NCBI GenBank assembly: GCA_027482795.1
Contig: JAIXVS010000190.1
Coordinates: 1 to 20,694 of the forward strand
From: Rhodobacter sp.
GTDB lineage: Bacteria; Pseudomonadota; Alphaproteobacteria; Rhodobacterales; Rhodobacteraceae
Direction of reading: 5' to 3'
Length of the DNA stretch: 20,694 bases
In this document: piece after piece, positions 1 to 7,111 of the stretch
How the letters are laid out: each line of letters starts with the position of its first letter
How positions within the stretch are numbered: the first letter of the stretch is position 1
Program-made: the position numbers and the translations under genes
The notes under the pieces: generated by a model
What the model saw: the letters and a program-made list of their open reading frames with translations, nothing else
Databases searched by the model: none
Told to the model about the DNA's origin: nothing

Positions 1-1
1 A

Positions 2-556
2 GAGCCCCTCATGAGTAAGAAAGAGTGGTTGGGAACTATTGAACAGATTGTTTTCAAAACGTTTATGGGAACAGCGCCGTTCGTCAGCCCTTTTTCCATT
101 CACAACCCCGATGGTTGGCGGTATTGGTTGATGCATTTTGCTTCTTCTGCCAGAGCGAGGCAGGTATACAATGATACTCTTCATCGAAACTCAACACGGC
201 AAGCTCACTTTGGGCGCTCTGGTCTAAACATGCTTTCATTCAATCCAGAAGAGGAGGGAAGCCTTTACCTCTTCAATTTGGATGGACGCAAGCAAGCCTT
301 GGAACAGTTAAGGAATGATATTCCTAGTGTTATTTCGGGTTTTGGGGATGTAGTAAGAGTTGGAGATTTCTATCACGACATATACAATTTGACCGCCTCC
401 CATTCTGACGACATCAAGACTGCCTTAATTGACTCCGATGATATCGAGGTTCTTACGCCGAACGGTGGAGAACGCCGCCGCGCAGGTACCATCACCGAGG
501 ACGACACGATCCGTATAAGAAATCAGAAGTCATTCCACTCTTTGTGGAAAAAGTAG
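2..556 (+). CDS. C-terminal part of a three-Cys-motif partner (TcmP)-like protein, 5' end off the window
   Basis: The frame is open to the left edge, so the ATG at 11 is probably internal and the true N-terminus lies outside; the visible part is about 184 codons. The order of elements resembles the C-terminal half of three-Cys-motif partner proteins: an aromatic-rich helix (WRYWLMHFASSARARQVYND, residues 36-55 counted from the ATG at 11), a glycine/leucine stretch (FGRSGLNML), a winged-helix-like segment, and a tail with a basic GGERRRAGTIT strand followed by IRNQKSFH. In that family this resembles the C-terminal wHTH. These proteins are found with phage Gp37/Gp68-like three-Cys-motif partners, which would lie upstream. 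G+C is visibly lower than in the neighbouring genes, suggesting transfer. No catalytic role can be assigned. The family call comes from remembered sequence patterns and is moderate. Confidence 0.55.
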   Translation, partial: EPLMSKKEWLGTIEQIVFKTFMGTAPFVSPFSIHNPDGWRYWLMHFASSARARQVYNDTLHRNSTRQAHFGRSGLNMLSFNPEEEGSLYLFNLDGRKQALEQLRNDIPSVISGFGDVVRVGDFYHDIYNLTASHSDDIKTALIDSDDIEVLTPNGGERRRAGTITEDDTIRIRNQKSFHSLWKK

Positions 557-655
557 GCACCGATTCTGGCTCGAATTCAGCTTTTCTGCGTTCTCTTCCC
601 CTACATCTAGCACCCCGCCCTTCCCCACCCACTGAATCCTTTCCGCAACACATTT

Positions 656-671
656 TCACTATATCTAGGGC
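656..671. promoter_or_regulatory. candidate NrdR box 1
   Basis: The 16 bases tcaCTATATCTAGGGC match the published NrdR-box consensus aCaCwAtATaTwGtgt at 12 of 16 positions by hand. The site lies 105 bases before the nrdR start codon. NrdR boxes normally occur in pairs on one face of the helix; a second weaker match lies at 706-721. Autoregulation of nrdR would be the simplest reading, but this is inference from a consensus match. Confidence 0.35.
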
Positions 672-705
672 TGTGCAAAGATTTCTGGCCAAGCCTTTGG
701 CGGTT

Positions 706-721
706 GCGCTATAGGTTGTGC
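706..721. promoter_or_regulatory. candidate NrdR box 2
   Basis: The 16 bases gCgCTATAGgttGTgc match the NrdR consensus at 11 of 16 positions. The site is 50 bases downstream of the first candidate (about five helical turns, longer than the usual spacing) and 55 bases before the nrdR ATG. It is weaker than the first box because the central T-A-T is not fully symmetric. Confidence 0.28.
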
Positions 722-775
722 AATTCCGAGGAACATCGGATCAGGCAGGAAACCTATCAACCAAGGAGCACGCCC

Positions 776-1243
776 ATGCGTTGCCCATTTTGCGGTAATG
801 TTGACACGCAGGTGAAAGACAGCCGTCCAGCAGAAGATCACGTTTCTATCCGTCGCCGCCGTTTTTGCCCTGCGTGCGGGGGGCGGTTTACCACCTATGA
901 GCGTGTGCAGTTGCGCGATTTGGTGGTGGTGAAATCGTCGGGCAAGCGCGAGGATTTTGACCGCAGCAAGCTGGAACGATCTATCCGCATCGCCATGCAA
1001 AAGCGCCCGATTGATCCAGAACGCATCGATCAGATGATTTCGGGCATCGTGCGGCGGCTGGAAAGCCTTGGCGATACTGATGTTTCGTCCAAAATCATTG
1101 GCGAGATTGTTATGGAAAGCCTCGCGCGGATTGATACCGTGGGTTATGTGCGCTTTGCCAGCGTGTACAAAAACTTTCAAGCTGCCGATGACTTTGACCG
1201 TTTTGTTTCCGAACTGCGGCCAAATCCTGCCGCCGAAGAGTGA
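776..1243 (+). CDS. nrdR: NrdR, transcriptional repressor of ribonucleotide reductase genes
   Basis: NrdR is a nucleotide-sensing repressor that binds NrdR boxes upstream of ribonucleotide reductase operons when dATP/ATP occupy its ATP-cone. The 155-residue product has the usual family length. Residues 1-46 form the zinc ribbon: MRCPFCG (Cys3, Cys6) and FCPACGGRFTTYERV (Cys31, Cys34), with the basic VSIRRRR DNA-binding stretch between them. Residues about 49-139 form the ATP-cone (VVVKSSGKREDFDRSKLERSI, ending near YVRFASVYKNF). The start is the ATG at 776, preceded by AAGGAG at 763-768; the frame extends upstream to a TTG at 704, but the family signature begins exactly at MRCPFC. Its TGA overlaps the GTG start of ribD, so the two are translationally coupled, a common alphaproteobacterial pairing. 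Confidence 0.97.
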   Translation: MRCPFCGNVDTQVKDSRPAEDHVSIRRRRFCPACGGRFTTYERVQLRDLVVVKSSGKREDFDRSKLERSIRIAMQKRPIDPERIDQMISGIVRRLESLGDTDVSSKIIGEIVMESLARIDTVGYVRFASVYKNFQAADDFDRFVSELRPNPAAEE

Positions 1244-2328
1244 GCGATCTGGCCAAACATATGGCCCATGCCCTGCGTTTGGGTGCGCGGGGTATGGGGC
1301 AGGTGTGGCCAAACCCCGCTGTGGGCTGCATCATTGAAAAAGACGGGCGCATTTTGGGGCGCGGGGCCACGCAGGCGGGCGGGCGGCCCCATGCCGAAAC
1401 GGTGGCCTTAGCGCAGGCGGGAACACAGGCGCACGGGGCCACGGCCCATGTCACGCTAGAGCCTTGCGCCCATGTCGGCCACACCCCCCCTTGCGCGCAG
1501 GCGCTGATTGATGCGGGCATTGCCCATGTCAGCTATGCCATTGACGATCCTGACCCGCGCGTTTCGGGGCGTGGGGCGGCCATGCTGCGCGCAGCGGGGG
1601 TTCAGGTGACGTCGGGCATTATGGCCGATGCGGCGCGCGCAGATCATGCGGGTTTTTTGAAGAGGGTCACGCAAGGCCTGCCATTCATGACACTGAAACT
1701 GGCAAGCAGTTTGGATGGGCGCATTGCGATGGCATCAGGCGAAAGCCAATGGATCACCGCCCCCCCTGCCCGCGCCCATGTGCATGGGCTGCGATCCTTG
1801 CACGATGCGGTTATGGTGGGATCGAACACCGCGCTGGCGGATGATCCGTTGCTAACTGTGCGCGGCATGGGCGCGGTGCGTCAACCCGTGCGGGTGGTGG
1901 TGGATGGGCGCTTGCGGTTTGGCGCGGATAAGCAGCTTGGGCGCAGCGTGGATTTTGCACCTGTTTGGCTGCTGCATGGGCAAAATGCGCCGATGCCTGC
2001 GCGGCAGGCTTGGGCGGATGCTGGGGCCAAGCTGATCGAAACACCCTTGCAAAACAAACAATTAGATTTGCGCGCTGCTATGGCGGCGCTGGCGGCGCAA
2101 GGCATCACGCGCGTTTTGTGCGAAGGGGGCGGCGGGCTGGCGGCGGCGCTATTGCGCGCGGGGCTGGTCGACCAGATCGCCCTTTACACCGCAGGGCTGG
2201 CAATTGGCGGCGCGGGCCTGCCAAGTATTGCAGATTTGGGCCTGCCGAAACTGGCAGATGCACCCCGCCCGCGCCTGATGGAAAGCCGCCAAATTGGGCC
2301 TGATTTGTTCAGCCTGTGGCGGTTTTAA
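1240..2328 (+). CDS. ribD: RibD, bifunctional riboflavin pyrimidine deaminase / uracil reductase
   Basis: RibD carries out two cytosolic steps of riboflavin synthesis: deamination of 2,5-diamino-6-ribosylamino-4(3H)-pyrimidinone 5'-phosphate, then NADPH-dependent reduction of the ribosyl chain. The 362-residue length is typical. The N-terminal deaminase domain shows the zinc site HAE (51-53) and PCAHVGHTPPC (Cys76, Cys85). The C-terminal reductase domain begins near residue 150 (MTLKLASSLDGRIA) and contains the VGSNTALADDPLLTVR stretch and CEGGGGLAAALL. The start is a GTG at 1240 that overlaps the nrdR stop (GTGA), with the GAAGAG at 1235-1240 as a possible ribosome-binding site. No ribE, ribB or ribH follows; the next gene is convergent and abuts directly, so the rest of the pathway is elsewhere. 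Confidence 0.96.
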   Translation: MSDLAKHMAHALRLGARGMGQVWPNPAVGCIIEKDGRILGRGATQAGGRPHAETVALAQAGTQAHGATAHVTLEPCAHVGHTPPCAQALIDAGIAHVSYAIDDPDPRVSGRGAAMLRAAGVQVTSGIMADAARADHAGFLKRVTQGLPFMTLKLASSLDGRIAMASGESQWITAPPARAHVHGLRSLHDAVMVGSNTALADDPLLTVRGMGAVRQPVRVVVDGRLRFGADKQLGRSVDFAPVWLLHGQNAPMPARQAWADAGAKLIETPLQNKQLDLRAAMAALAAQGITRVLCEGGGGLAAALLRAGLVDQIALYTAGLAIGGAGLPSIADLGLPKLADAPRPRLMESRQIGPDLFSLWRF

Positions 2329-2757
2329 CTACCAATGCCCCGTGTTGCCCATGGACACCCAAGGCTCGGCTGGGGCAAGGCTTTCGCCCTTTTGAATAAG
2401 TTCAATCGACACATTGTCAGGGCTGCGCACAAAGGCCATATGCCCATCGCGCGGCGGGCGGTTGATGATAACGCCGTTTGCTGCCAAATGCGCGCAGGTG
2501 GCATAAATATCATCCACGCCATAGGCCAAATGGCCAAAATGGCGGCTGTCGCTGGGCAAAGCGGCATCACCATCCCAGTTATAGGTCAGCTCGATCGGGC
2601 ATTCAGGCTGGCCTTCGGGGGCCAGAAACACCAAGGTGAAACGCCCGCCTTCGTTGTCGTATCGGCGTGTCTCGTGCAGGCCCAAAAGCTTGTAAAACGC
2701 GATGGATTTTTCCAAATCCAAAACGCGCACCATTGTGTGTAAATATTGCAAACCCAT
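2329..2757 (-). CDS. gloA: GloA, lactoylglutathione lyase (glyoxalase I)
   Basis: Glyoxalase I isomerises the hemithioacetal of methylglyoxal and glutathione to S-lactoylglutathione. The 142-residue protein is a VOC-fold enzyme very like E. coli GloA: LHTMVRVLDLEKSIAFY at the N-terminus and IELTYNWD in the middle. The four metal ligands are present: His7, Glu56, His76 (GHLAYGVDD) and Glu119 (SIELIQ). The ATG at 2757 is preceded on the minus strand by AAGGGG. It lies 57 bases downstream of the response regulator gene on the same strand and could be co-transcribed. Its stop codon directly abuts the ribD stop with no spacer. The C-terminal tail (residues 123-142) is slightly longer than in E. 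coli. Confidence 0.9.
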   Translation of the reverse strand: MGLQYLHTMVRVLDLEKSIAFYKLLGLHETRRYDNEGGRFTLVFLAPEGQPECPIELTYNWDGDAALPSDSRHFGHLAYGVDDIYATCAHLAANGVIINRPPRDGHMAFVRSPDNVSIELIQKGESLAPAEPWVSMGNTGHW

Positions 2758-2796
2758 GATCGCCCCTTCTGTTATGGGGCAAACATAGGCTGCAAG

Positions 2797-2816
2797 AGGG
2801 CCTAAGGAAAGGCCCT
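2797..2816 (-). terminator. hairpin overlapping the response regulator stop codon
   Basis: On the minus strand AGGGCCT, a 6-base loop and AGGCCCT form a perfect 7-bp stem that includes part of the response regulator stop codon. No T-run follows, so it is at best a weak or attenuating terminator between the response regulator and gloA. Confidence 0.3.
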
Positions 2817-3417
2817 AGAGCAAACGACGATCACGGGCGATCATCGCAGCTTGGGTGCGGTTTTTCGCGCCCAATTTGCGGCACAGGGTTTTGACATGCA
2901 GTTTGATGGTCACTTCCTGCAAATCCAAATCATTGGCGATTTCTTTGTTGGATTTGCCTGCCGTCAGCCCGATCAAAACATCGCGTTCGCGCCGCGTAAT
3001 GGCGGAATTTCCGTCGACTTCCTCGCGGTGCATAAACCCAAAGGGGGCAAACACCTCGCCCGAGGCCATAAACTTAACCGCCGACACAATGGACTTTGCC
3101 GCCAGCGTTTTGGGCACAAACCCCACGGCACCTGCCTTGATCGCCTGCTCGGCCACGTTGCGGTCTGCCGTCCCCGACAAAATCGCAACAGGCTTGCCTG
3201 CATTGGCGGCAATCATTTTGGTCAGCCCGATCAGCCCATCCATGCCTGGCATGGTATAGTCTAAAAGAACCAGCTCAAACGCGCCTTCCGCAGCGACAAT
3301 CGCCAAAGCATCGGTCAAGTTGGCTGTGGTACGCACGCCAAGATCTGGTTCGTTTTCAAGAAACGCCGCCAGTGTGTCGCGCACCAGATCATGATCGTCT
3401 GCTAGAAGAATTTTCAT
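2815..3417 (-). CDS. NarL/FixJ-type response regulator transcription factor
   Basis: A two-component output protein, phosphorylated on a receiver aspartate and binding DNA through a LuxR-type helix-turn-helix. Counting from the ATG at 3417, the receiver spans residues 1-118 with the acidic pair Asp7/Asp8, phosphoacceptor Asp53 (LVLLDYTMPGMDG), Ser81 and Lys103 (GFVPK). The LuxR/GerE domain occupies about 140-200 (TRRERDVLIGLTAGKSNKEIA, then VTIKLHVKTLCRKLGAKNRTQA). A GTG two codons upstream (3423) is possible, but GAGAGG is better spaced for the ATG. The gene is divergent from the molybdopterin-fold protein and hybrid kinase, so it is the likely output of that kinase. Repeats in the shared intergenic region are candidate binding sites. 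Target genes are unknown; it is only generally similar to NarL. Confidence 0.9.
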   Translation of the reverse strand: MKILLADDHDLVRDTLAAFLENEPDLGVRTTANLTDALAIVAAEGAFELVLLDYTMPGMDGLIGLTKMIAANAGKPVAILSGTADRNVAEQAIKAGAVGFVPKTLAAKSIVSAVKFMASGEVFAPFGFMHREEVDGNSAITRRERDVLIGLTAGKSNKEIANDLDLQEVTIKLHVKTLCRKLGAKNRTQAAMIARDRRLL

Positions 3418-3481
3418 AAACACCTCTCACTGCCACCTAATCCCCTAAGATATAGGATGACACGCCTTAAAAAATTCTAAG

Positions 3482-3497
3482 ACCACCTAATGGTGGT
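3482..3497. repeat. inverted repeat ACCACC-N4-GGTGGT
   Basis: A perfect 6-bp inverted repeat with a 4-base centre. Its left half is embedded in the second copy of the CCACCTAAT direct repeat. It lies 65 bases upstream of the response regulator start, a plausible autoregulatory operator. Confidence 0.6.
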
Positions 3498-3572
3498 ATA
3501 GATAGACTTTTTTCAGCTTTTTGGCATCCCAGCTTGCTGCAAAAGCATATTTCCGTCATATAAACATCCAAT

Positions 3573-3595
3573 CAAGGTGCGCAAAGGGCACCTTG
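3573..3595. repeat. inverted repeat CAAGGTGC-N7-GCACCTTG
   Basis: A perfect 8-bp inverted repeat around a 7-base centre, in the middle of the divergent region. There is no T-run on either side, so it looks like an operator rather than a terminator. Confidence 0.6.
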
Positions 3596-3628
3596 GAATA
3601 GAGTTAACGTCGAATTTACGTCAAGTAC

Positions 3629-3642
3629 TATACAAAAGTATA
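3629..3642. repeat. inverted repeat TATAC-AAAA-GTATA
   Basis: A perfect 5-bp AT-rich inverted repeat with an A4 centre, about 90 bases upstream of the gene at 3731. It may overlap a promoter -10 region or be a regulator site. Confidence 0.5.
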
Positions 3643-3730
3643 CAACAATAGACTTTAGATTTCTAGCGTTTTGAACGGGCGTATGGAAAACTAACCGTAA
3701 GATTTACCAAGTTTCCAAGGAACCTGTCCC

Positions 3731-4288
3731 ATGCTCTCTTTTCCAACTTTGCAACCCACCCAGTTTCAGGGCTCCGCCACAGGCGCCATCTGGCGCGTTC
3801 TGCTTCGGGCGACAGTGGTTGCCTCGCTTGTCATCGGCTTGCATACCGCGGCACAGCCTGCCTTTGCCGAAACGATCTTATCTGTATCGGGCGGGCCAGA
3901 TGCTGCGGGCAATCCTGTTGATATGACCTATGATTTGGCCGCGTTGCAGGCCATGCCGAAGTCCAGCTTTGAGACGACGACGATGTGGACAGAGGGACCG
4001 CAAGCCTTTGAAGGCGTGGCGCTGCATTCGCTTTTGGACATGCTGAATGTCACCTCGGGCAAGGTTATCGCCTCGGCTATCAACGATTACCGCATCGAAA
4101 TTCCGTTGGCCGAGATTACCCCCGAAGCGCCCATCATTGCCTATTTGCGCAATGGCGAAGAAATGAGTGTGCGCGACAAAGGCCCGCTTTGGATTGTCTA
4201 CCCCTATGACAGCGATCCGCAATATCAATCCGAAGTTGTGTTTTCGCGCAGCATTTGGCAGTTGAATCGTATCGAAATCGCGCCCTAG
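3731..4288 (+). CDS. exported molybdopterin-binding-fold (sulfite oxidase-like) protein without cysteine, probable sensor partner
   Basis: The 185-residue product has a signal peptide: a long N-region, a hydrophobic stretch (VLLRATVVASLVIGLHTAA, 23-41) and an AFA cleavage site at residue 46. The mature ~139 residues resemble the oxidoreductase molybdopterin-binding domain (PF00174-like): YDLAALQAMP, FEGVALHSLLDML, IEIPLAEI, IAYLRNGEEMSVRDKGPLWIVYPYD. In true sulfite oxidases a cysteine ligates molybdenum; this protein contains no cysteine, so a redox role is doubtful and a ligand-binding or structural role is inferred. AAGGAA at 3717-3722 supports the start. The kinase gene follows directly (overlapping or within about 50 bases), suggesting that this periplasmic protein modulates the kinase. 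It could alternatively retain weak cofactor binding. Confidence 0.75.
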   Translation: MLSFPTLQPTQFQGSATGAIWRVLLRATVVASLVIGLHTAAQPAFAETILSVSGGPDAAGNPVDMTYDLAALQAMPKSSFETTTMWTEGPQAFEGVALHSLLDMLNVTSGKVIASAINDYRIEIPLAEITPEAPIIAYLRNGEEMSVRDKGPLWIVYPYDSDPQYQSEVVFSRSIWQLNRIEIAP

Positions 4289-7086
4289 TCTTTGGGGATA
4301 GTCTTTGGGGCGATGGCCCCGACAACGTAGATGAGTTGACCTTGGTAAGACAGACCTTTTCGTTGCGTTCTATTGGGCCCAAAGACCCAAATCGCAGGTT
4401 TGCGATTGGCCTTGCATCTGTGGTGCTGTTTTTGTTGCTGGCCGCTGCGATCACCACATTGGCGCGCCAAGCGCTGGTGCAGATGCGCGATTTGAACACG
4501 GCCAACTCTGACAACCTACAATGGACGCTGTCGCAGACCGAAGTCGAGTTTTTGCAATTTTACAACGCGCTGATCTTGGTTGAAGCGAACCCAAGTGCGG
4601 ATTTGGTGCAGTTGCGCCGCTGGTATGACATCTTTTACAGCCGCATGAATGTGATCATGGGCGGGCCCGTCTACGGCAAGCTTGCGCTAGAACCGAACAT
4701 GACATCCGAATTTGAACAGATCAACGCCTATATGGACAACGCCCTGCCCTATATTGACGGGCCTGACGATGCGCTGCGCGCGCAATTGCCAAAGTTGCGC
4801 GAAGAGGCGGTGGCGCTGCGCGTGGCAGTGCGCAACGTCTCGCTAGAGGGGATTCGCGTATTTTCGAAACTGGCCGATGGGCAACGCCTGTCGGTCAGCG
4901 AAACCATGGCGCGCATTGCAATGCTGACAGTGGGGCTGATTATGCTGTTGCTGCTGGCTGTGTTCTTTTTGGCGCGCGTTTATGGCATTACCCGCAGCCA
5001 AGCCATTGAAAACAAAGTCACACGTGACCGCTTGCAGGCGATGCTGAACACGTCACTTGATGCCGTTTTGGTGGTAGACCGCGAGGGCAACTTTATTGAA
5101 TTCAACGGTGCCGCGACCGAGATTTTTGGCTATTCCGAGGCCGAGGCCGTTGGCGCGGACATGACCAAGCTGATCTTTGCCGACCACCTTATTGCGGCCC
5201 ATAACGAAGGGATGCGTCGCCATTTGGCAACGGGCGAGCAGCGCATCATCGGAAAAGGGCGCGTGCAAGTGCAAGCCAAGCGGAAATCGGGCGAGGTTTT
5301 CCCAGTCGAGCTGTCTGTTGCCAAAACCATGTCCCAAGATGGCGAGATTTTCGTCAGCTATTTGCGCGATATATCCGACCGCATCACCGCAGAAGAGCGT
5401 TTGACAAAGGCCCGCGACGAGGCGCTGGCGGGCGAACGTGCCAAGGCGCGCTTTATGGCCGTGATGAGCCACGAAATGCGCACCCCGTTGAATGGGCTTT
5501 TGGGTTCGCTTGACTTGCTTCAGGCCACGCCCCTGTCTGAAAAACAGGCCGAATTTGTCGATGTTATGCAAAAATCGGGCGAATTGCTGTTGCACCATGT
5601 GACCGACGTGCTTGATATTGCACGGCTGGAAAGTGGTCGCATGGTGGGGGACAATGTGGCGCTGAATTTGGATGATTTGGTGCAAGACGTGCTGGAAAGC
5701 CAGGCTGCGCTGGCGCAGGCCAAGGGGTTGACCCTGCGCTATCGCCCCGAATCGGGCGCGATTGGCATGATTATGGGGTCTGCCCTTGGGTTGCGGCAGG
5801 TGCTGCTGAATTTGGTCAGCAATGCGATCAAATTCACCGAACACGGCTCTGTCGAATTGCAGGCCGCTGTGGTTCACGATGCGAGCGGCGATACGGCCAA
5901 TTCGCGCCTGTCGCTGCGCGTGCGCGATACGGGGATAGGCATTGCCTTGGCCGATCAGGCGCGGGTGTTTGACGATTTTGTCACCCTAGACAGCAGTTTT
6001 GGCCGCAGGGCCGACGGCACAGGTCTTGGGCTGGGCATTGCGCGGCGGATCGTGCAATCGATGGGCGGCGAAATTGGCGTGATCAGCCAGCCCAAGTTGG
6101 GGGCGACGTTTTGGATTGATCTGCCTTATCGCCGCACCGCGCTTGCACAGGCGGAACCCAAAAGCAAAGCAAAGGCAAAATCGGCAACACTGCCGAAAAC
6201 GACCCGCACCACCAAACCAAATCATGCAGGTAAATCGCTGAACATTCTTGTCGTGGAAGATAACCAAATCAACCGCTTTATCTTGCGTGAAATGCTGCTT
6301 GCGGCGGGCCATGTGGTGACCGAAGCGGTTGATGGGCAAGAAGGTGTGCAATTGGCGCAAAAACGCCATTTCGATCTGATTTTTATGGATATCTCGATGC
6401 CCACCCTTGATGGAATTGCCGCCACCGTGCGACTGCGGGCGGGCACGGGCCCATGCGCCAATGCGCCAATTATTGCGCTGACGGCCCATGCCCTGCCCGA
6501 TGGCCGCGCGTTGTTTTTGGCATCGGGCATGAATGCCGTTTTGAACAAGCCTTTGGATCGTGACATGCTGATGCATGTGCTGGCTGAATTGACCGTTTTG
6601 CCAAAGCGAAAGGTCAAGGCGAAACCAGCCGCCCATCCGCACGAAGCCTCACCCGTGCGGCGTGCAAACACCAGCGCCGATCATGTTGTGGCCGCCGACG
6701 TCACCGAAGACGAAAACTTTCATCTGTCTGGCGATGTCAATTCAAGTGCCGCCGCATTGCCGATCTTGCGCAGGTCGACCTTGGAAGATTTGAAATCTGC
6801 TTTGGGCGCAGAACGGCTAAATGGGCTGACCAGCCGCTTTTGGGCCGAAGGGACAACGATGCTGACCAAAAGCGAAAGCGCACTGCGCGCGGGCGAATTG
6901 GCCGCCGCGCAGGCGATGGTGCACAGTCTGGCAGGGTCTGCCGCGATCTTTGGCGCAGTGGCATTGCAGGCCCATTTGGCCAAAATGGAAACCGATCTAA
7001 AGGCAAGCAATGGGGCAGAGGCACTGGCCGCTTTGCCCCGACTTTCCGAGCTTTTGCGCCTTACCGAAGAGGCAATGAAAAAATAG
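4255..7086 (+). CDS. hybrid sensor histidine kinase (TM-PAS-HisKA-HATPase-REC-Hpt)
   Basis: An inner-membrane hybrid kinase of 943 residues. TM1 is at about 49-70, a ~145-residue periplasmic region follows, then TM2 (219-243) and a PAS domain (about 260-385, LDAVLVVDREGNFIEFNGAA). HisKA carries His406 (MSHEMRTPLNG). HATPase shows the N-box at Asn523 (NLVSNAIKFTEHG), Asp558 (RDTGIGIA) and DGTGLGLGIARR. The receiver (about 660-780) carries Asp712 (IFMDISMPTLDG), and a C-terminal Hpt carries His890 (MVHSLAGSAAIFGA). This gives a complete His-Asp-His relay able to pass phosphate to a separate regulator such as the divergent NarL-type protein. The start is uncertain: the longest frame begins at a TTG at 4255 inside the previous gene, but TTG at 4336 or 4342 would also keep TM1; no ATG or GTG is available before TM1. 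Confidence 0.93.
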   Translation: MAVESYRNRALVFGDSLWGDGPDNVDELTLVRQTFSLRSIGPKDPNRRFAIGLASVVLFLLLAAAITTLARQALVQMRDLNTANSDNLQWTLSQTEVEFLQFYNALILVEANPSADLVQLRRWYDIFYSRMNVIMGGPVYGKLALEPNMTSEFEQINAYMDNALPYIDGPDDALRAQLPKLREEAVALRVAVRNVSLEGIRVFSKLADGQRLSVSETMARIAMLTVGLIMLLLLAVFFLARVYGITRSQAIENKVTRDRLQAMLNTSLDAVLVVDREGNFIEFNGAATEIFGYSEAEAVGADMTKLIFADHLIAAHNEGMRRHLATGEQRIIGKGRVQVQAKRKSGEVFPVELSVAKTMSQDGEIFVSYLRDISDRITAEERLTKARDEALAGERAKARFMAVMSHEMRTPLNGLLGSLDLLQATPLSEKQAEFVDVMQKSGELLLHHVTDVLDIARLESGRMVGDNVALNLDDLVQDVLESQAALAQAKGLTLRYRPESGAIGMIMGSALGLRQVLLNLVSNAIKFTEHGSVELQAAVVHDASGDTANSRLSLRVRDTGIGIALADQARVFDDFVTLDSSFGRRADGTGLGLGIARRIVQSMGGEIGVISQPKLGATFWIDLPYRRTALAQAEPKSKAKAKSATLPKTTRTTKPNHAGKSLNILVVEDNQINRFILREMLLAAGHVVTEAVDGQEGVQLAQKRHFDLIFMDISMPTLDGIAATVRLRAGTGPCANAPIIALTAHALPDGRALFLASGMNAVLNKPLDRDMLMHVLAELTVLPKRKVKAKPAAHPHEASPVRRANTSADHVVAADVTEDENFHLSGDVNSSAAALPILRRSTLEDLKSALGAERLNGLTSRFWAEGTTMLTKSESALRAGELAAAQAMVHSLAGSAAIFGAVALQAHLAKMETDLKASNGAEALAALPRLSELLRLTEEAMKK
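4286..4310 (+). repeat. 12-bp tandem duplication at the gene junction
   Basis: TAGTCTTTGGGG occurs at 4286-4297 and again at 4299-4310, one base apart. The first copy contains the TAG stop of the molybdopterin-fold gene. The 13-base period is not a multiple of three, so the duplication shifts frames relative to an unduplicated ancestor. It affects which start the kinase can use. Confidence 0.7.
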
Positions 7087-7111
7087 CGCGATGCCTTTGC
7101 AACTGCCGCCG

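Larger units (their letters stand above)
3424..3730. promoter_or_regulatory. repeat-dense divergent promoter region of the signalling module
   Basis: This 307-base gap separates the divergent response regulator and molybdopterin-fold protein genes and is AT-richer than its flanks. It contains no gene. It holds two copies of CCACCTAAT (3433-3441, 3483-3491), a direct pair TTAACGTC / TTTACGTC 11 bases apart (3604-3611, 3615-3622), and three perfect inverted repeats listed separately. A ribosome-binding site AAGGAA at 3717-3722 serves the gene at 3731. Exact -35/-10 elements cannot be assigned. Confidence 0.6.

Noticed and set aside
5053..5877. 274-codon minus-strand frame
   Set aside because: It lies entirely antisense to the PAS-HisKA-HATPase part of the hybrid kinase; the plus-strand frame shows all kinase motifs and this one shows none.
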